Shown here piece by piece: positions 25,701 to 32,875 of a stretch of DNA of 42,461 bases. Position 1 is the stretch's first letter. Every line of letters begins with the position of its first letter. Origin of the DNA: Galbitalea sp036491035. GTDB taxonomy: Bacteria > Actinomycetota > Actinomycetes > Actinomycetales > Microbacteriaceae. Position numbers and translations under genes: made by a program. The DNA lies in contig DASXCU010000013.1 of NCBI GenBank assembly GCA_036491035.1, positions 1-42,461 on the forward strand, written 5' to 3'. A model generated the notes under the pieces. The model saw nothing but the letters and a program-made list of their open reading frames with translations. It was not told where the DNA came from and searched no databases.

Positions 25701-25729
25701 CGCCAATCGCCGGACCGCGCGCTGGTTTG

Positions 25730-27163
25730 TCAGCCGATGTAGCTCATCACGTGCTTGATGCGGGTGTAGTCGTCGAAGCCGTAGGCGGAGAGATCCTTGC
25801 CGTAACCGGAGTGCTTGAACCCGCCGTGCGGCATCTCAGCGACCAGCGGGATGTGGGTGTTGATCCACACGCAACCGAAGTCGAGGTTCTTCGCGAAACG
25901 CATCGCGCGCGAGTGATCCTTCGTCCAGACGCTGGATGAGAGCCCGTACTGCACGCCGTTGGCCCACTCGAGGGCCTGCTTCTCATCCGTGAACTTCTGC
26001 ACGGTGATGACCGGTCCGAAGATCTCGTTCTGGATGGCGTCGTCCGTCTGCTTGAGGCCGGACACGACGGTCGCTTCGTAGAAGTAACCGCTCGTGCCCT
26101 GGCGGTGACCGCCCAGTTCGACCACCGCCTGCGACGGCAGGGCGTCGATGATGCCGCTGACCCGCTCCAACTGGTTGGCGTTGTTCACCGGCCCGAACAG
26201 GATGTCGTCGCGATCCGGCATTCCGGTCTTCGCGTTCTCCCTGGCCCACGTGACCATCTCGGCCACGAACTCGTCGTGCACGTTCGCGTGGACGAGCACT
26301 CGGGTTGCCGCCGTGCAGTCCTGGCCCGCGTTGAAGTACCCCGCGGTGCCGATGCCGGCCACGGCCGCTTCGATGTCGGCATCGTCGAACACGATCACCG
26401 GAGCCTTGCCGCCGAGTTCGAGGTGCACGCGCTTCAGGTCGGTGGCGGCGGCCTTCGCGACCTCCATACCCGCGCGAACGGAACCGGTGATAGACACCAT
26501 CTGCGGAATCTTGTTGTCGATCATCGCCGCGCCCGTCGTGCGGTCGCCCGTGATCACGTTCAGTACCCCCTTGGGAAGAAACTCCGCGCAGATCTCGGCC
26601 AACAGCAGAGTGGAGGACGGCGTCGTGTCGCTCGGCTTCAGCACCGTGGTGTTGCCGGCCGCGATCGCCGGAGCGATCTTCCACACCGCCATGTTCAGCG
26701 GGTAGTTCCACGGAGTCACCTGGCCGATCACACCGATCGGCTCCCGGCGGATGAAGGAGGTGTGGTCTTTCATGTACTCGCCGGCGGACTTGCCGTCAAG
26801 GTTACGGGCGGCGCCAGCGAAGAAGCGGATCTGGTCGACCGAGAGGAGGATCTCGTCCTCGACCAGGCTCGCGCGCGGCTTGCCGGTGTCCTTCGACTCG
26901 ACGTCCGCGAATTCGTCAGCGCGGGCCTCCATCGCGTCCGCGATCCGAAACAGCGCGAGCTGCCGCTCTCCCGGTGTGGTCTCGCCCCAGATCTCGAACG
27001 CGTCGGCAGCGGCCCTGAAGGCCGTGTCGACATCCTTTTTGGACGACACGGGGGACGAGCCATAGCTGGCCTCGGTCGCGGGATCCAGAAGTTCGAACGA
27101 GGAATCCGCCGTCGCCTCCACGTACTCGCCGTTGATGAAGTTTCGAATTGTGCTCTCGCTCAT
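25730..27163 (-). CDS. Aldehyde dehydrogenase, probably gamma-aminobutyraldehyde dehydrogenase
   Basis: NAD(P)-dependent aldehyde dehydrogenase of 477 residues. Motifs are GQVTPWNYPLNM, the cofactor loop SITGSVRAGMEVAK, the general base Glu in LELGGKAPVIVFDDAD, the catalytic Cys in NAGQDCTAATRVL, and EIFGPVITVQ. The NAGQDCTA-type active site and overall similarity fit the YdcW/PatD group that oxidises 4-aminobutanal to GABA; betaine-aldehyde dehydrogenase is the alternative. Context supports GABA formation: the divergent operon encodes a class III aminotransferase and a PuuB-like oxidase, both able to yield aminoaldehydes from putrescine or its derivatives. The ATG at 27163 is chosen because GGAG lies at proper spacing; a GTG three codons upstream contains that site. 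The stop is 41 bp before the FHA gene start. Confidence 0.88.
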   Translation of the reverse strand: MSESTIRNFINGEYVEATADSSFELLDPATEASYGSSPVSSKKDVDTAFRAAADAFEIWGETTPGERQLALFRIADAMEARADEFADVESKDTGKPRASLVEDEILLSVDQIRFFAGAARNLDGKSAGEYMKDHTSFIRREPIGVIGQVTPWNYPLNMAVWKIAPAIAAGNTTVLKPSDTTPSSTLLLAEICAEFLPKGVLNVITGDRTTGAAMIDNKIPQMVSITGSVRAGMEVAKAAATDLKRVHLELGGKAPVIVFDDADIEAAVAGIGTAGYFNAGQDCTAATRVLVHANVHDEFVAEMVTWARENAKTGMPDRDDILFGPVNNANQLERVSGIIDALPSQAVVELGGHRQGTSGYFYEATVVSGLKQTDDAIQNEIFGPVITVQKFTDEKQALEWANGVQYGLSSSVWTKDHSRAMRFAKNLDFGCVWINTHIPLVAEMPHGGFKHSGYGKDLSAYGFDDYTRIKHVMSYIG

Positions 27164-27220
27164 GATCTCCACTGTAGTGAGATCGCCCGGAGCACTCTAG
27201 GGTCGCGGCGGCGGATTTCG

Positions 27221-27281
27221 GCGGTCAAACCGCAACAATGATGCGGAATCCCTTGTTCAGCGCGGGGCGCGCTGACAGAAT
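27221..27281 (+). promoter_or_regulatory. Promoter and nested palindromes upstream of the Lrp/AsnC gene
   Basis: The apparent promoter is TTGTTC (27253-27258), a 17-base spacer and CAGAAT (27276-27281), six bases before the ATG at 27288. The spacer region holds a perfect 8-bp inverted repeat, TCAGCGCG/CGCGCTGA, at 27257-27275. Upstream are GCGGT/ACCGC (27221-27233) and AACAA/TTGTT half-sites (27234-27257). Such nested dyads between divergent genes suit autoregulation by the Lrp/AsnC protein and control of both the dehydrogenase and the aminotransferase operon. Occupancy is inferred. Confidence 0.6.
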
Positions 27282-27287
27282 CGAATT

Positions 27288-27770
27288 ATGAGCCCTCAAG
27301 GTCGACCGGCTGCGGCGAAGCCCGTTCAGCTCGACGATGTATCCAAGGCCATCATCGAGCAGTTGCAGAGTGACGGTCGCCGCTCCTACGCCGAAATCGG
27401 CAAGGCGGTGGGCCTCAGCGAGGCCGCGGTACGGCAGCGCGTCCAGAAGCTGACCGAGGCGGGCGTCATGCAGGTGGTCGCCGTCACCGACCCGATGCAG
27501 CTGGGCTTCTACCGCCAGGCCATGATCGGCCTCCGCGTTTCCGGCGATACGACGCTGGTGGCGGACGAGTTGGGACGCATCCCGGCCGTCGACTATGTCG
27601 TGCTCACGGCGGGCAGCTTCGACATCCTCGCCGAGATCGTCTGCGAGAACGACGAGGATCTCATCGAGCTGCTGAATAAGAAGATCCGGCAGATCCCGGG
27701 CGTCCAGTCCACCGAGACCTTCGTCTATCTCAAACTCCAGAAGCAGTTCTACAACTGGGGCACTCGCTAA
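27288..27770 (+). CDS. Lrp/AsnC family transcriptional regulator
   Basis: 160-residue regulator. The N-terminal helix-turn-helix (about 18-62) includes DDVSKAIIEQLQSDGRRSYAEI cut by the usual turn and a recognition helix LSEAAVRQRVQKL. The C-terminal ligand-binding RAM/AsnC domain (about 75-155) has the GSFDILAEIVCENDEDL core and an IPGVQSTETFVYLK strand. Proteins of this family form octamers that sense amino acids or related metabolites. It is divergent from the aldehyde dehydrogenase gene and is followed after 29 bp by the aminotransferase, so it is the local regulator of a polyamine/GABA block. The likely effector (putrescine, GABA or an amino acid) cannot be told. It starts at the ATG of an apparently leaderless transcript. 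Confidence 0.92.
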   Translation: MSPQGRPAAAKPVQLDDVSKAIIEQLQSDGRRSYAEIGKAVGLSEAAVRQRVQKLTEAGVMQVVAVTDPMQLGFYRQAMIGLRVSGDTTLVADELGRIPAVDYVVLTAGSFDILAEIVCENDEDLIELLNKKIRQIPGVQSTETFVYLKLQKQFYNWGTR

Positions 27771-27799
27771 GCACGCACTACGAAAAGTAAGGAATAACG

Positions 27800-29230
27800 A
27801 TGACAACGACAGAGCAGGCAGTGCCCACAGCGTCTCCAACGGTTGGCGCTAGCAAGTTCAGCGAGAACGAACTCCAACAGAAGGCAAAAGATCACCTCTG
27901 GATGCACTTCTCACGCCAGTCCGTGATGGAGGAGGGCGGCGGCGTTCCGATCATCGTTCGCGGCGAGGGCCACCACATCTGGGACTCGAAGGGCAAGAAA
28001 TACTTCGACGGCCTGTCCGGACTCTTCGTCGTCAACGCCGGCCACGGCCGCAAGCGGCTTGCCGAGGTAGCGGCGAAGCAGGCGGAGGAGCTCGCGTTCT
28101 TCCCGATCTGGTCGTACGCGCATCCCGCCGCCATCGAGCTTGCCGATCGCCTGGCCTCGTACGCGCCCGGCGACCTTAACCGTGTCTTCTTCTCGACAGG
28201 CGGCGGCGAGGCGGTCGAGACCGCCTTCAAGCTTGCCAAGTACTTCTGGAAGCTCCAGGGTCGCCCCACGAAGCACAAGGTCATCTCCCGCGCGGTCGCG
28301 TATCACGGCACGCCGCAGGGCGCGCTCGCGATCACCGGCATTCCCGCGATGAAGGAGATGTTCGAGCCCGTCACGCCCGGTGGCTTCCGCGTTCCGAACA
28401 CCAACTACTACCGCGCAGAGGAGGCCGGCTTTTCCGGCTCGCCCGAGCAGTTCGGCCAGTGGGCGGCGAATCGCATCGAGGAGATGATCCTGTTCGAGGG
28501 CGCGGACACCGTCGCCGCCGTCTTCCTCGAGCCAGTGCAGAACAGTGGCGGATGCTTCCCGCCGCCTCCCGGATACTTCAAGCGCGTCCGCGAGATCTGC
28601 GACCAGTACGACGTCCTGCTCGTCGCGGACGAGGTCATCACGGGTTTCGGTCGCATCGGCAATTTCTTCGCCTCGACCACCTACGGCTTCCAGCCGGACA
28701 TGATCACCTGCGCGAAGGGCATGACAAGCGGCTACTCGCCCATCGGTGCGACGATCATCAGCGACCGCATCTACGAGCCGTTCAGGCACGGCTCGACGGC
28801 GTTCTATCACGGCTACACGTTTGGCGGTCACCCGGTGTCGTCAGCGGTCGCGCTCGCCAACCTCGACATCTTCGAGGAGGAGAAGCTCAACGAGAACGTA
28901 CAGAAGAACTCGCCCCTGTTCCGTGCGGCACTCGAGCGACTGATGGACCTGCCGATTGTTGGCGACGTTCGCGGCGACGGCTATTTCTTTGGTATCGAGC
29001 TGGTCAAGGACAAGAAGACGAAGGAGACGTTCGACGACGACGAGTCGGAACGCCTGCTGCGCGGCTTCCTGTCGAAGGCCCTGTTCGATGCCGGTCTGTA
29101 CTGCCGCGCGGATGACCGTGGCGACCCGGTAGTGCAGCTGGCGCCGCCGCTCACCATCGGTCCGGCAGAATTCGACGAGATCGAGGGCATCCTGCGCGAC
29201 GTGCTCACCGAGGCGTGGGCGAGGCTGTAG
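27800..29230 (+). CDS. Class III aminotransferase, putrescine/omega-amino acid-pyruvate type
   Basis: 476-residue PLP enzyme. Visible are YFDGLSGLFVVNAGHGR, STGGGEAVETAFKLAK, YHGTPQGALAITG, EPVQNSGGCFPPPPGYF, VADEVITGFGRIG and the PLP lysine Lys306 in CAKGMTSGYSPIGA. These features place it with omega-amino acid-pyruvate aminotransferases and SpuC-like putrescine-pyruvate aminotransferases rather than GabT. It likely deaminates putrescine or a related diamine to an aminoaldehyde, which the dehydrogenase at 25.7-27.2 kb would oxidise. AAGGA at proper spacing precedes the ATG. The 3' end overlaps the start of the amine oxidase gene by 16 bp. The exact substrate is inferred from context. Confidence 0.88.
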   Translation: MTTTEQAVPTASPTVGASKFSENELQQKAKDHLWMHFSRQSVMEEGGGVPIIVRGEGHHIWDSKGKKYFDGLSGLFVVNAGHGRKRLAEVAAKQAEELAFFPIWSYAHPAAIELADRLASYAPGDLNRVFFSTGGGEAVETAFKLAKYFWKLQGRPTKHKVISRAVAYHGTPQGALAITGIPAMKEMFEPVTPGGFRVPNTNYYRAEEAGFSGSPEQFGQWAANRIEEMILFEGADTVAAVFLEPVQNSGGCFPPPPGYFKRVREICDQYDVLLVADEVITGFGRIGNFFASTTYGFQPDMITCAKGMTSGYSPIGATIISDRIYEPFRHGSTAFYHGYTFGGHPVSSAVALANLDIFEEEKLNENVQKNSPLFRAALERLMDLPIVGDVRGDGYFFGIELVKDKKTKETFDDDESERLLRGFLSKALFDAGLYCRADDRGDPVVQLAPPLTIGPAEFDEIEGILRDVLTEAWARL

Positions 29231-30555
29231 AGCGCTATCGGGCCCTGTCTTTCTGGCACGAGTCCGTGCGGGATGACCTGACCCCACGCGCCGCTCTCGG
29301 GGGCGACATCTCAGCGGATGTCGCGATTCTCGGTGGTGGTTTGACCGGCCTGTGGACGGCCTACTACCTGCTGAAAGCGCAACCCGGACTCACGGTCGTC
29401 GTGCTCGAGAAGGAGATCGCGGGATTCGGCGCATCCGGCCGTAACGGCGGATGGTGCAGCGCGCTGTTTCCGAGGTCGACGGCGTCGCTCGAGAAAGCCC
29501 ACGGGCTGGATGCGGCGCTCGCGATGCGCCGCGCCATGATCGCGACGGTCGACGAAGTCGGCGCGGTTACCGCGGCCAACGGCATCGACTGCGATTTCGT
29601 CAAGGCTGGCACGATCGCCTTCGCGCGCTCCTCCGTTCAGGGCCGGGCGGCCGATGCCGATGTCGCGGAGGCGCGTCGCTACGGCGTGGACTCGCTGGAG
29701 CGCCGGGAGAACTCGACCTTCGATCCGAACTGCGCACGCGTGCATCCCGCCAAACTCGTGAGGGGTCTGGCGAGGACCGTCGAGTCGCTGGGGGGCGTGA
29801 TTTACGAGCGGACCGAGGTTACTTCCTGGTCGTCGGGCAGGGTGAACACCGCGTCGGGCGTCGTTTCGGCGGGCGAGGTCGTTGTCTCGCTCGAGGGTTA
29901 CGGTGCCACGATCGCCCAGACTCATCGACGCATACTCCCCCTCTACTCGCTCATGATCGCGACCGAGCCCCTCGCCGATTCCGTCTGGGACGAGATCGGG
30001 ATCGAGCACGGGCAGACCTTCACGGACTATCGCCACCTGCTGATTTACGGGCAGCGCACGGCCGACAATCGCTTCGCGTTCGGTGGTCGTGGCGCGCGTT
30101 ACCACTGGGGCAGCACGATCCGGGCCGGGTACGACCGGGCCCCGCGGGTGTTCGAGCACCTGCGCCGCGCTCTCACCGGCCTGTTCCCCGAGATCGCGGA
30201 TGCCCGAATCAGCCATCGCTGGGGTGGGCCGCTCGGGGTTCCCCGGGACTGGCACGCCGGCGTGAGCCGGGACGCCGCGACCCGGATATCGACGGCGGGC
30301 GGCTACGTCGGTGACGGTCTGTCGACGACGAACATCGCGGGTCGGACGCTCGCCGACCTGATATTCGCGCGCGACACCGCGCTGACCCGTCTGCCCTGGG
30401 TCGGTCACCGTTCGCCGGACTGGGAGGTCGAGCCGCTTCGGTTCGTTGGAGCCAACCTGGGGATGCTCGCCATGGAGGCTGCCGATGTCGAGGAGCGAGC
30501 GACGTCCCGAGCCTCCGTTGCCGCGCGCGTGATGGGGCCGCTGACCGGTCACTGA
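29215..30555 (+). CDS. FAD-dependent amine oxidase, PuuB-like (DAO family)
   Basis: 446-residue flavoprotein of the D-amino-acid oxidase fold. The dinucleotide-binding motif VAILGGGLTGLWTAYYL begins at about 36 and is followed by VVVLEKEIAGFGASGRNGGWCS, very typical of PuuB-like gamma-glutamylputrescine oxidases. The C-terminal part has RFAFGGRGARYHWG, ISHRWGGPLGVPRD and GYVGDGLSTTNIAGRTLADL, closing the FAD site. PuuB oxidises gamma-glutamylputrescine to an aldehyde, hydrogen peroxide and ammonia. No gamma-glutamylputrescine synthetase (PuuA) is in the window, so a different amine may be used. The GTG start overlaps the aminotransferase by 16 bp, which points to co-translation. Confidence 0.88.
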   Translation: MGEAVERYRALSFWHESVRDDLTPRAALGGDISADVAILGGGLTGLWTAYYLLKAQPGLTVVVLEKEIAGFGASGRNGGWCSALFPRSTASLEKAHGLDAALAMRRAMIATVDEVGAVTAANGIDCDFVKAGTIAFARSSVQGRAADADVAEARRYGVDSLERRENSTFDPNCARVHPAKLVRGLARTVESLGGVIYERTEVTSWSSGRVNTASGVVSAGEVVVSLEGYGATIAQTHRRILPLYSLMIATEPLADSVWDEIGIEHGQTFTDYRHLLIYGQRTADNRFAFGGRGARYHWGSTIRAGYDRAPRVFEHLRRALTGLFPEIADARISHRWGGPLGVPRDWHAGVSRDAATRISTAGGYVGDGLSTTNIAGRTLADLIFARDTALTRLPWVGHRSPDWEVEPLRFVGANLGMLAMEAADVEERATSRASVAARVMGPLTGH

Positions 30556-30571
30556 GCGCGCTTCAAAGCTT

Positions 30572-30586
30572 TTGATGACATATCAA
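30572..30586. promoter_or_regulatory. Inverted repeat upstream of yceI, possible MarR-type operator
   Basis: TTGAT-GACAT-ATCAA is a perfect 5-bp dyad with five-base spacing, a layout typical of small winged-helix repressors such as MarR proteins. Another TTGAT half-site lies at 30620-30624 just before the yceI ATG. TTGATG within the dyad could also be a -35 box. No MarR gene is present in the window, so the regulator is unknown. Confidence 0.4.
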
Positions 30587-30629
30587 CATTTTTGGGAATA
30601 CCGCCGCTCGTTCCCGGCTTTGATGTGTC

Positions 30630-31190
30630 ATGACTGAAACGCTTCTGCACCCCAACTACACTGTCGGCACCTGGAAGATTGAGCCGGTTCACTCCGAGAT
30701 CTCGTTCCAGGTGCGTCACCTCGCCATCAGTAAGGTGCGCGGAAAGTTCGAAAACTTCGACGTCACGATCGTGACCGCCGCCGATCCGCGGGACTCCACG
30801 ATCGAGGCATCCATCGACGTGTCCTCCGTGAACACCGGACAGGAGGGGCGCGACAATCACCTCCGTTCGAGCGACTTCTTCCTGGTCGAGGAGCACCCGC
30901 ACATGCTCTTCAAGGCGACCGGCGAGAACATCACCTTCGACGGGAACGACTTCACCATCGTCGGCGACCTGACCCTTCGCGGCGTCACGCTGCCCGTCAC
31001 CCTGAAGGGCGAACTGGGCGGCGTGATCGATGACCCGTACGGCAACGTGCGCGCGGGTGCGACCGCAACGACGAAGATCAACCGCCAGGACTTCGGCGTG
31101 AGCTGGAACACGGCACTCGAGGCCGGCGGCTTCACACTCGGCGACGATGTCACGATCACGCTCGACCTGCAGGTCGTGCTGCAGAAGTAG
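30630..31190 (+). CDS. YceI family lipocalin-like protein
   Basis: 186-residue YceI-domain protein. The family forms an extended lipocalin-like barrel that binds isoprenoid or other amphipathic molecules and is often induced by stress. Seen are the opening GTWKIEPVHSEISFQVRHLAISKVRGKF, cut here at its family core VHSEISFQVRHL, then SIDVSSVNTGQEGRDNHLRS, FTIVGDLTLRGVTLPV and INRQDFGVSWN near the C-terminus. There is no signal peptide, so this copy appears cytosolic, as in many actinobacteria. No obvious ribosome binding site precedes the ATG. It stands alone, with an operator-like dyad before it and a strong hairpin after it. Confidence 0.93.
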   Translation: MTETLLHPNYTVGTWKIEPVHSEISFQVRHLAISKVRGKFENFDVTIVTAADPRDSTIEASIDVSSVNTGQEGRDNHLRSSDFFLVEEHPHMLFKATGENITFDGNDFTIVGDLTLRGVTLPVTLKGELGGVIDDPYGNVRAGATATTKINRQDFGVSWNTALEAGGFTLGDDVTITLDLQVVLQK

Positions 31191-31209
31191 CGCCTGTCCG
31201 ACTCACCAC

Positions 31210-31239
31210 AGGCCCTCGTCGATTCGTCGGCGGGGGCCT
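31210..31239 (+). terminator. Terminator hairpin after yceI with TTCG tetraloop
   Basis: A 13-bp stem, two of its pairs G-T, closes on a TTCG loop (loop at 31223-31226), beginning AGGCCC and ending GGGCCT. It starts 20 bases after the yceI stop. No long T run follows, which is usual for actinobacterial terminators. The stability of cUUCGg-like loops supports a real RNA hairpin. Confidence 0.7.
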
Positions 31240-31281
31240 TCGCCGTACTGCTACCCTTTCGATCGTCGAGGGGCAGGGTGA

Positions 31282-32304
31282 GTGAAACACATCAACGGTG
31301 GCGCAATCGTGGCGATCGGTTTTGCCGTCGCGATCAGCGTGCTGCTCACCGCGTTCGGGGCCTATCTGGCCGTCGACCAGCGCCGGGTGGCAGACCAGTT
31401 CCGCGTGTGGAAGTTCAAGCCCACAGCCGCGATCCGCGAACAGATGACGCGGGACGACATGTCCCCCGAAGGTCGTTTCCTCTATCTCGCCAGCGAACCC
31501 AGGGTCGAGGCGCGGCGCGACTTCAACCAGATCTGTAGCGCCGTGACCGTCGATACGAGCGTGCTCGGCTGCTATCTGCAACCGGGCAAACAGATCTTTC
31601 TCTACCACGAGACCGACAAGCGACTCGATGGCACGGAGGAGGTGATGGGTGCGCACGAGATGCTTCGCGCCGCGTGGGATCGGATGACCCCTGCCCTGCA
31701 CGCACGCCTCCTCGATTCCCTGCAGCACGTGCTGGACACCAACACCGACCCGGATCTCGACCTTGCGAAACGGATGGGGACCGTCAGGCACAACGATCCC
31801 GCGGATTACAACGCAGAGCTCTACGCGACCGTCGGGGCGGAAATCCCGAGCGTCGGTTCCGTGCTCGAGGCCAGCTACGACCAGTACTTCGTGAAGCGCA
31901 GCGTCGTGACGAAGCTCAACAAGCACTCGATCGCCTACCTCGTCGCGCTGCGAAAGAAGGTCCAGGCACTCGCGGGCACGATGAACACCCTCAACACCAC
32001 GATCGACGGCGAAGTCTCAACCTTCAATGCGAGCGTCACCACCTTCGAGTCGGACATCGACGCGTTCAATGCGCGTGCTCGACGGCCCGGCGGGTTCGCA
32101 ACACAGGGTCAATTCAACGTCGCCCGGGCCGCGCTCGTCGCGCGAGGCAATGCACTGGATGCGACCGCAACGCAGATCAACGCTCAGGTCGACACGTTCA
32201 ACGCAGACCTGACGAAGCTGAAAGCTCTCGACAAAACGGCCGCCGGCCTGGTGAAGAGCCTGAATGTCGAGCTCGAACAGGTGCCCGACATCACCAGCGT
32301 TTAG
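31282..32304 (+). CDS. Membrane-anchored extracytoplasmic protein of unknown function with HEMLR motif
   Basis: 340 residues. One N-terminal hydrophobic segment (about 7-29) anchors the protein or acts as signal; the rest is probably outside. Two Cys (85 and 97) lie in an N-x-I-C-S-A-V then LGCYLQ pattern and could form a disulfide. Residues 124-133 read AHEMLRAAWD after LDGTEEVMG. I recall related uncharacterised proteins with HEMLH here, the zinc-protease-like HExxH; this copy has Arg129 (CGC) at the second His place. The C-terminal third is Asn/Thr/Asp-rich and helical, with heptad-like TFNA repeats (about 240-320), likely coiled coil. I do not recognise a function. The GTG at 31282 is near GAGGGGCAGG; a GTG four bases earlier is in another frame. 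Confidence 0.75.
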   Translation: MKHINGGAIVAIGFAVAISVLLTAFGAYLAVDQRRVADQFRVWKFKPTAAIREQMTRDDMSPEGRFLYLASEPRVEARRDFNQICSAVTVDTSVLGCYLQPGKQIFLYHETDKRLDGTEEVMGAHEMLRAAWDRMTPALHARLLDSLQHVLDTNTDPDLDLAKRMGTVRHNDPADYNAELYATVGAEIPSVGSVLEASYDQYFVKRSVVTKLNKHSIAYLVALRKKVQALAGTMNTLNTTIDGEVSTFNASVTTFESDIDAFNARARRPGGFATQGQFNVARAALVARGNALDATATQINAQVDTFNADLTKLKALDKTAAGLVKSLNVELEQVPDITSV

Positions 32305-32310
32305 CGCCGG

Positions 32311-32811
32311 TTACTCGATCGGGAAGATCAGCAGCGTGCTCGATGCGGTGGCAACGAGCTTGCCCTCCGCATCCACGACCGTTGCATCGACGAACGCGGC
32401 GCGCCGACCCGGCTTGGTGACCACACCGACGGCGGTCAGCTTTCCGCTCGACAGCAGGACCGGCCGCAAGTAGTTCACCTTGATCTCGAGCGACGTGTAG
32501 CCCATCCCCTTCGGCAGCGTCGTCTGGGCCGCGCAACCGGCCACCGAGTCGAGCAGTGTGCACACGAGCCCGCCGTGAACCGTTCCGATCGGGTTGTACT
32601 GGGACTCGTGCGGAATGACCGTAAAGGATGCCCGCCCCTCCGAGACCCCGGCGAGATCGAAGCCCATGAGCTTCGCGATCGGTGGTGCGGGAATCCGTCC
32701 GTCCACGATCGACTGCAGGTATTCGAGCCCGGTCATGTCCTTGACCTGTGAGGCGCCGATCGAGGGATCTTCCCAGGTGACGGTGAGCGAGCGGTCGGTG
32801 GTATCAGTCAT
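32311..32811 (-). CDS. PaaI/hotdog-fold acyl-CoA thioesterase
   Basis: 166-residue hotdog-domain protein of the PaaI/YdiI group that hydrolyses acyl-CoA thioesters. The diagnostic helix start NPIGTVHGGLVCTLLDSVAG carries the Asn and His-Gly-Gly of the active site, and the downstream LEIKVNYLRPV and VDATVVDAEGKLVATASST strands match the family. The exact substrate is unknown. The ATG at 32811 lies just after a strong hairpin that separates it from the ABC exporter operon on the same strand. It is convergent with the preceding gene, six bases apart. Confidence 0.9.
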   Translation of the reverse strand: MTDTTDRSLTVTWEDPSIGASQVKDMTGLEYLQSIVDGRIPAPPIAKLMGFDLAGVSEGRASFTVIPHESQYNPIGTVHGGLVCTLLDSVAGCAAQTTLPKGMGYTSLEIKVNYLRPVLLSSGKLTAVGVVTKPGRRAAFVDATVVDAEGKLVATASSTLLIFPIE

Positions 32812-32829
32812 GCCGCAATTGTCGTGCGG

Positions 32830-32863
32830 GGGAAGCTACCGAACCAGTGACCTGTAGCTTCCC
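32830..32863 (-). terminator. Terminator hairpin after the ABC exporter operon
   Basis: Perfect 10-bp inverted repeat GGGAAGCTAC/GTAGCTTCCC with a 14-base loop, lying between the exporter stop (32876) and the thioesterase start (32811). Two more pairs outside (one G-T) can extend the stem. It is placed to end the TetR-ABC-ABC transcript; there is no T run. A regulatory palindrome for the thioesterase gene is the alternative reading. Confidence 0.6.
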
Positions 32864-32875
32864 TCCAATTGGGCC

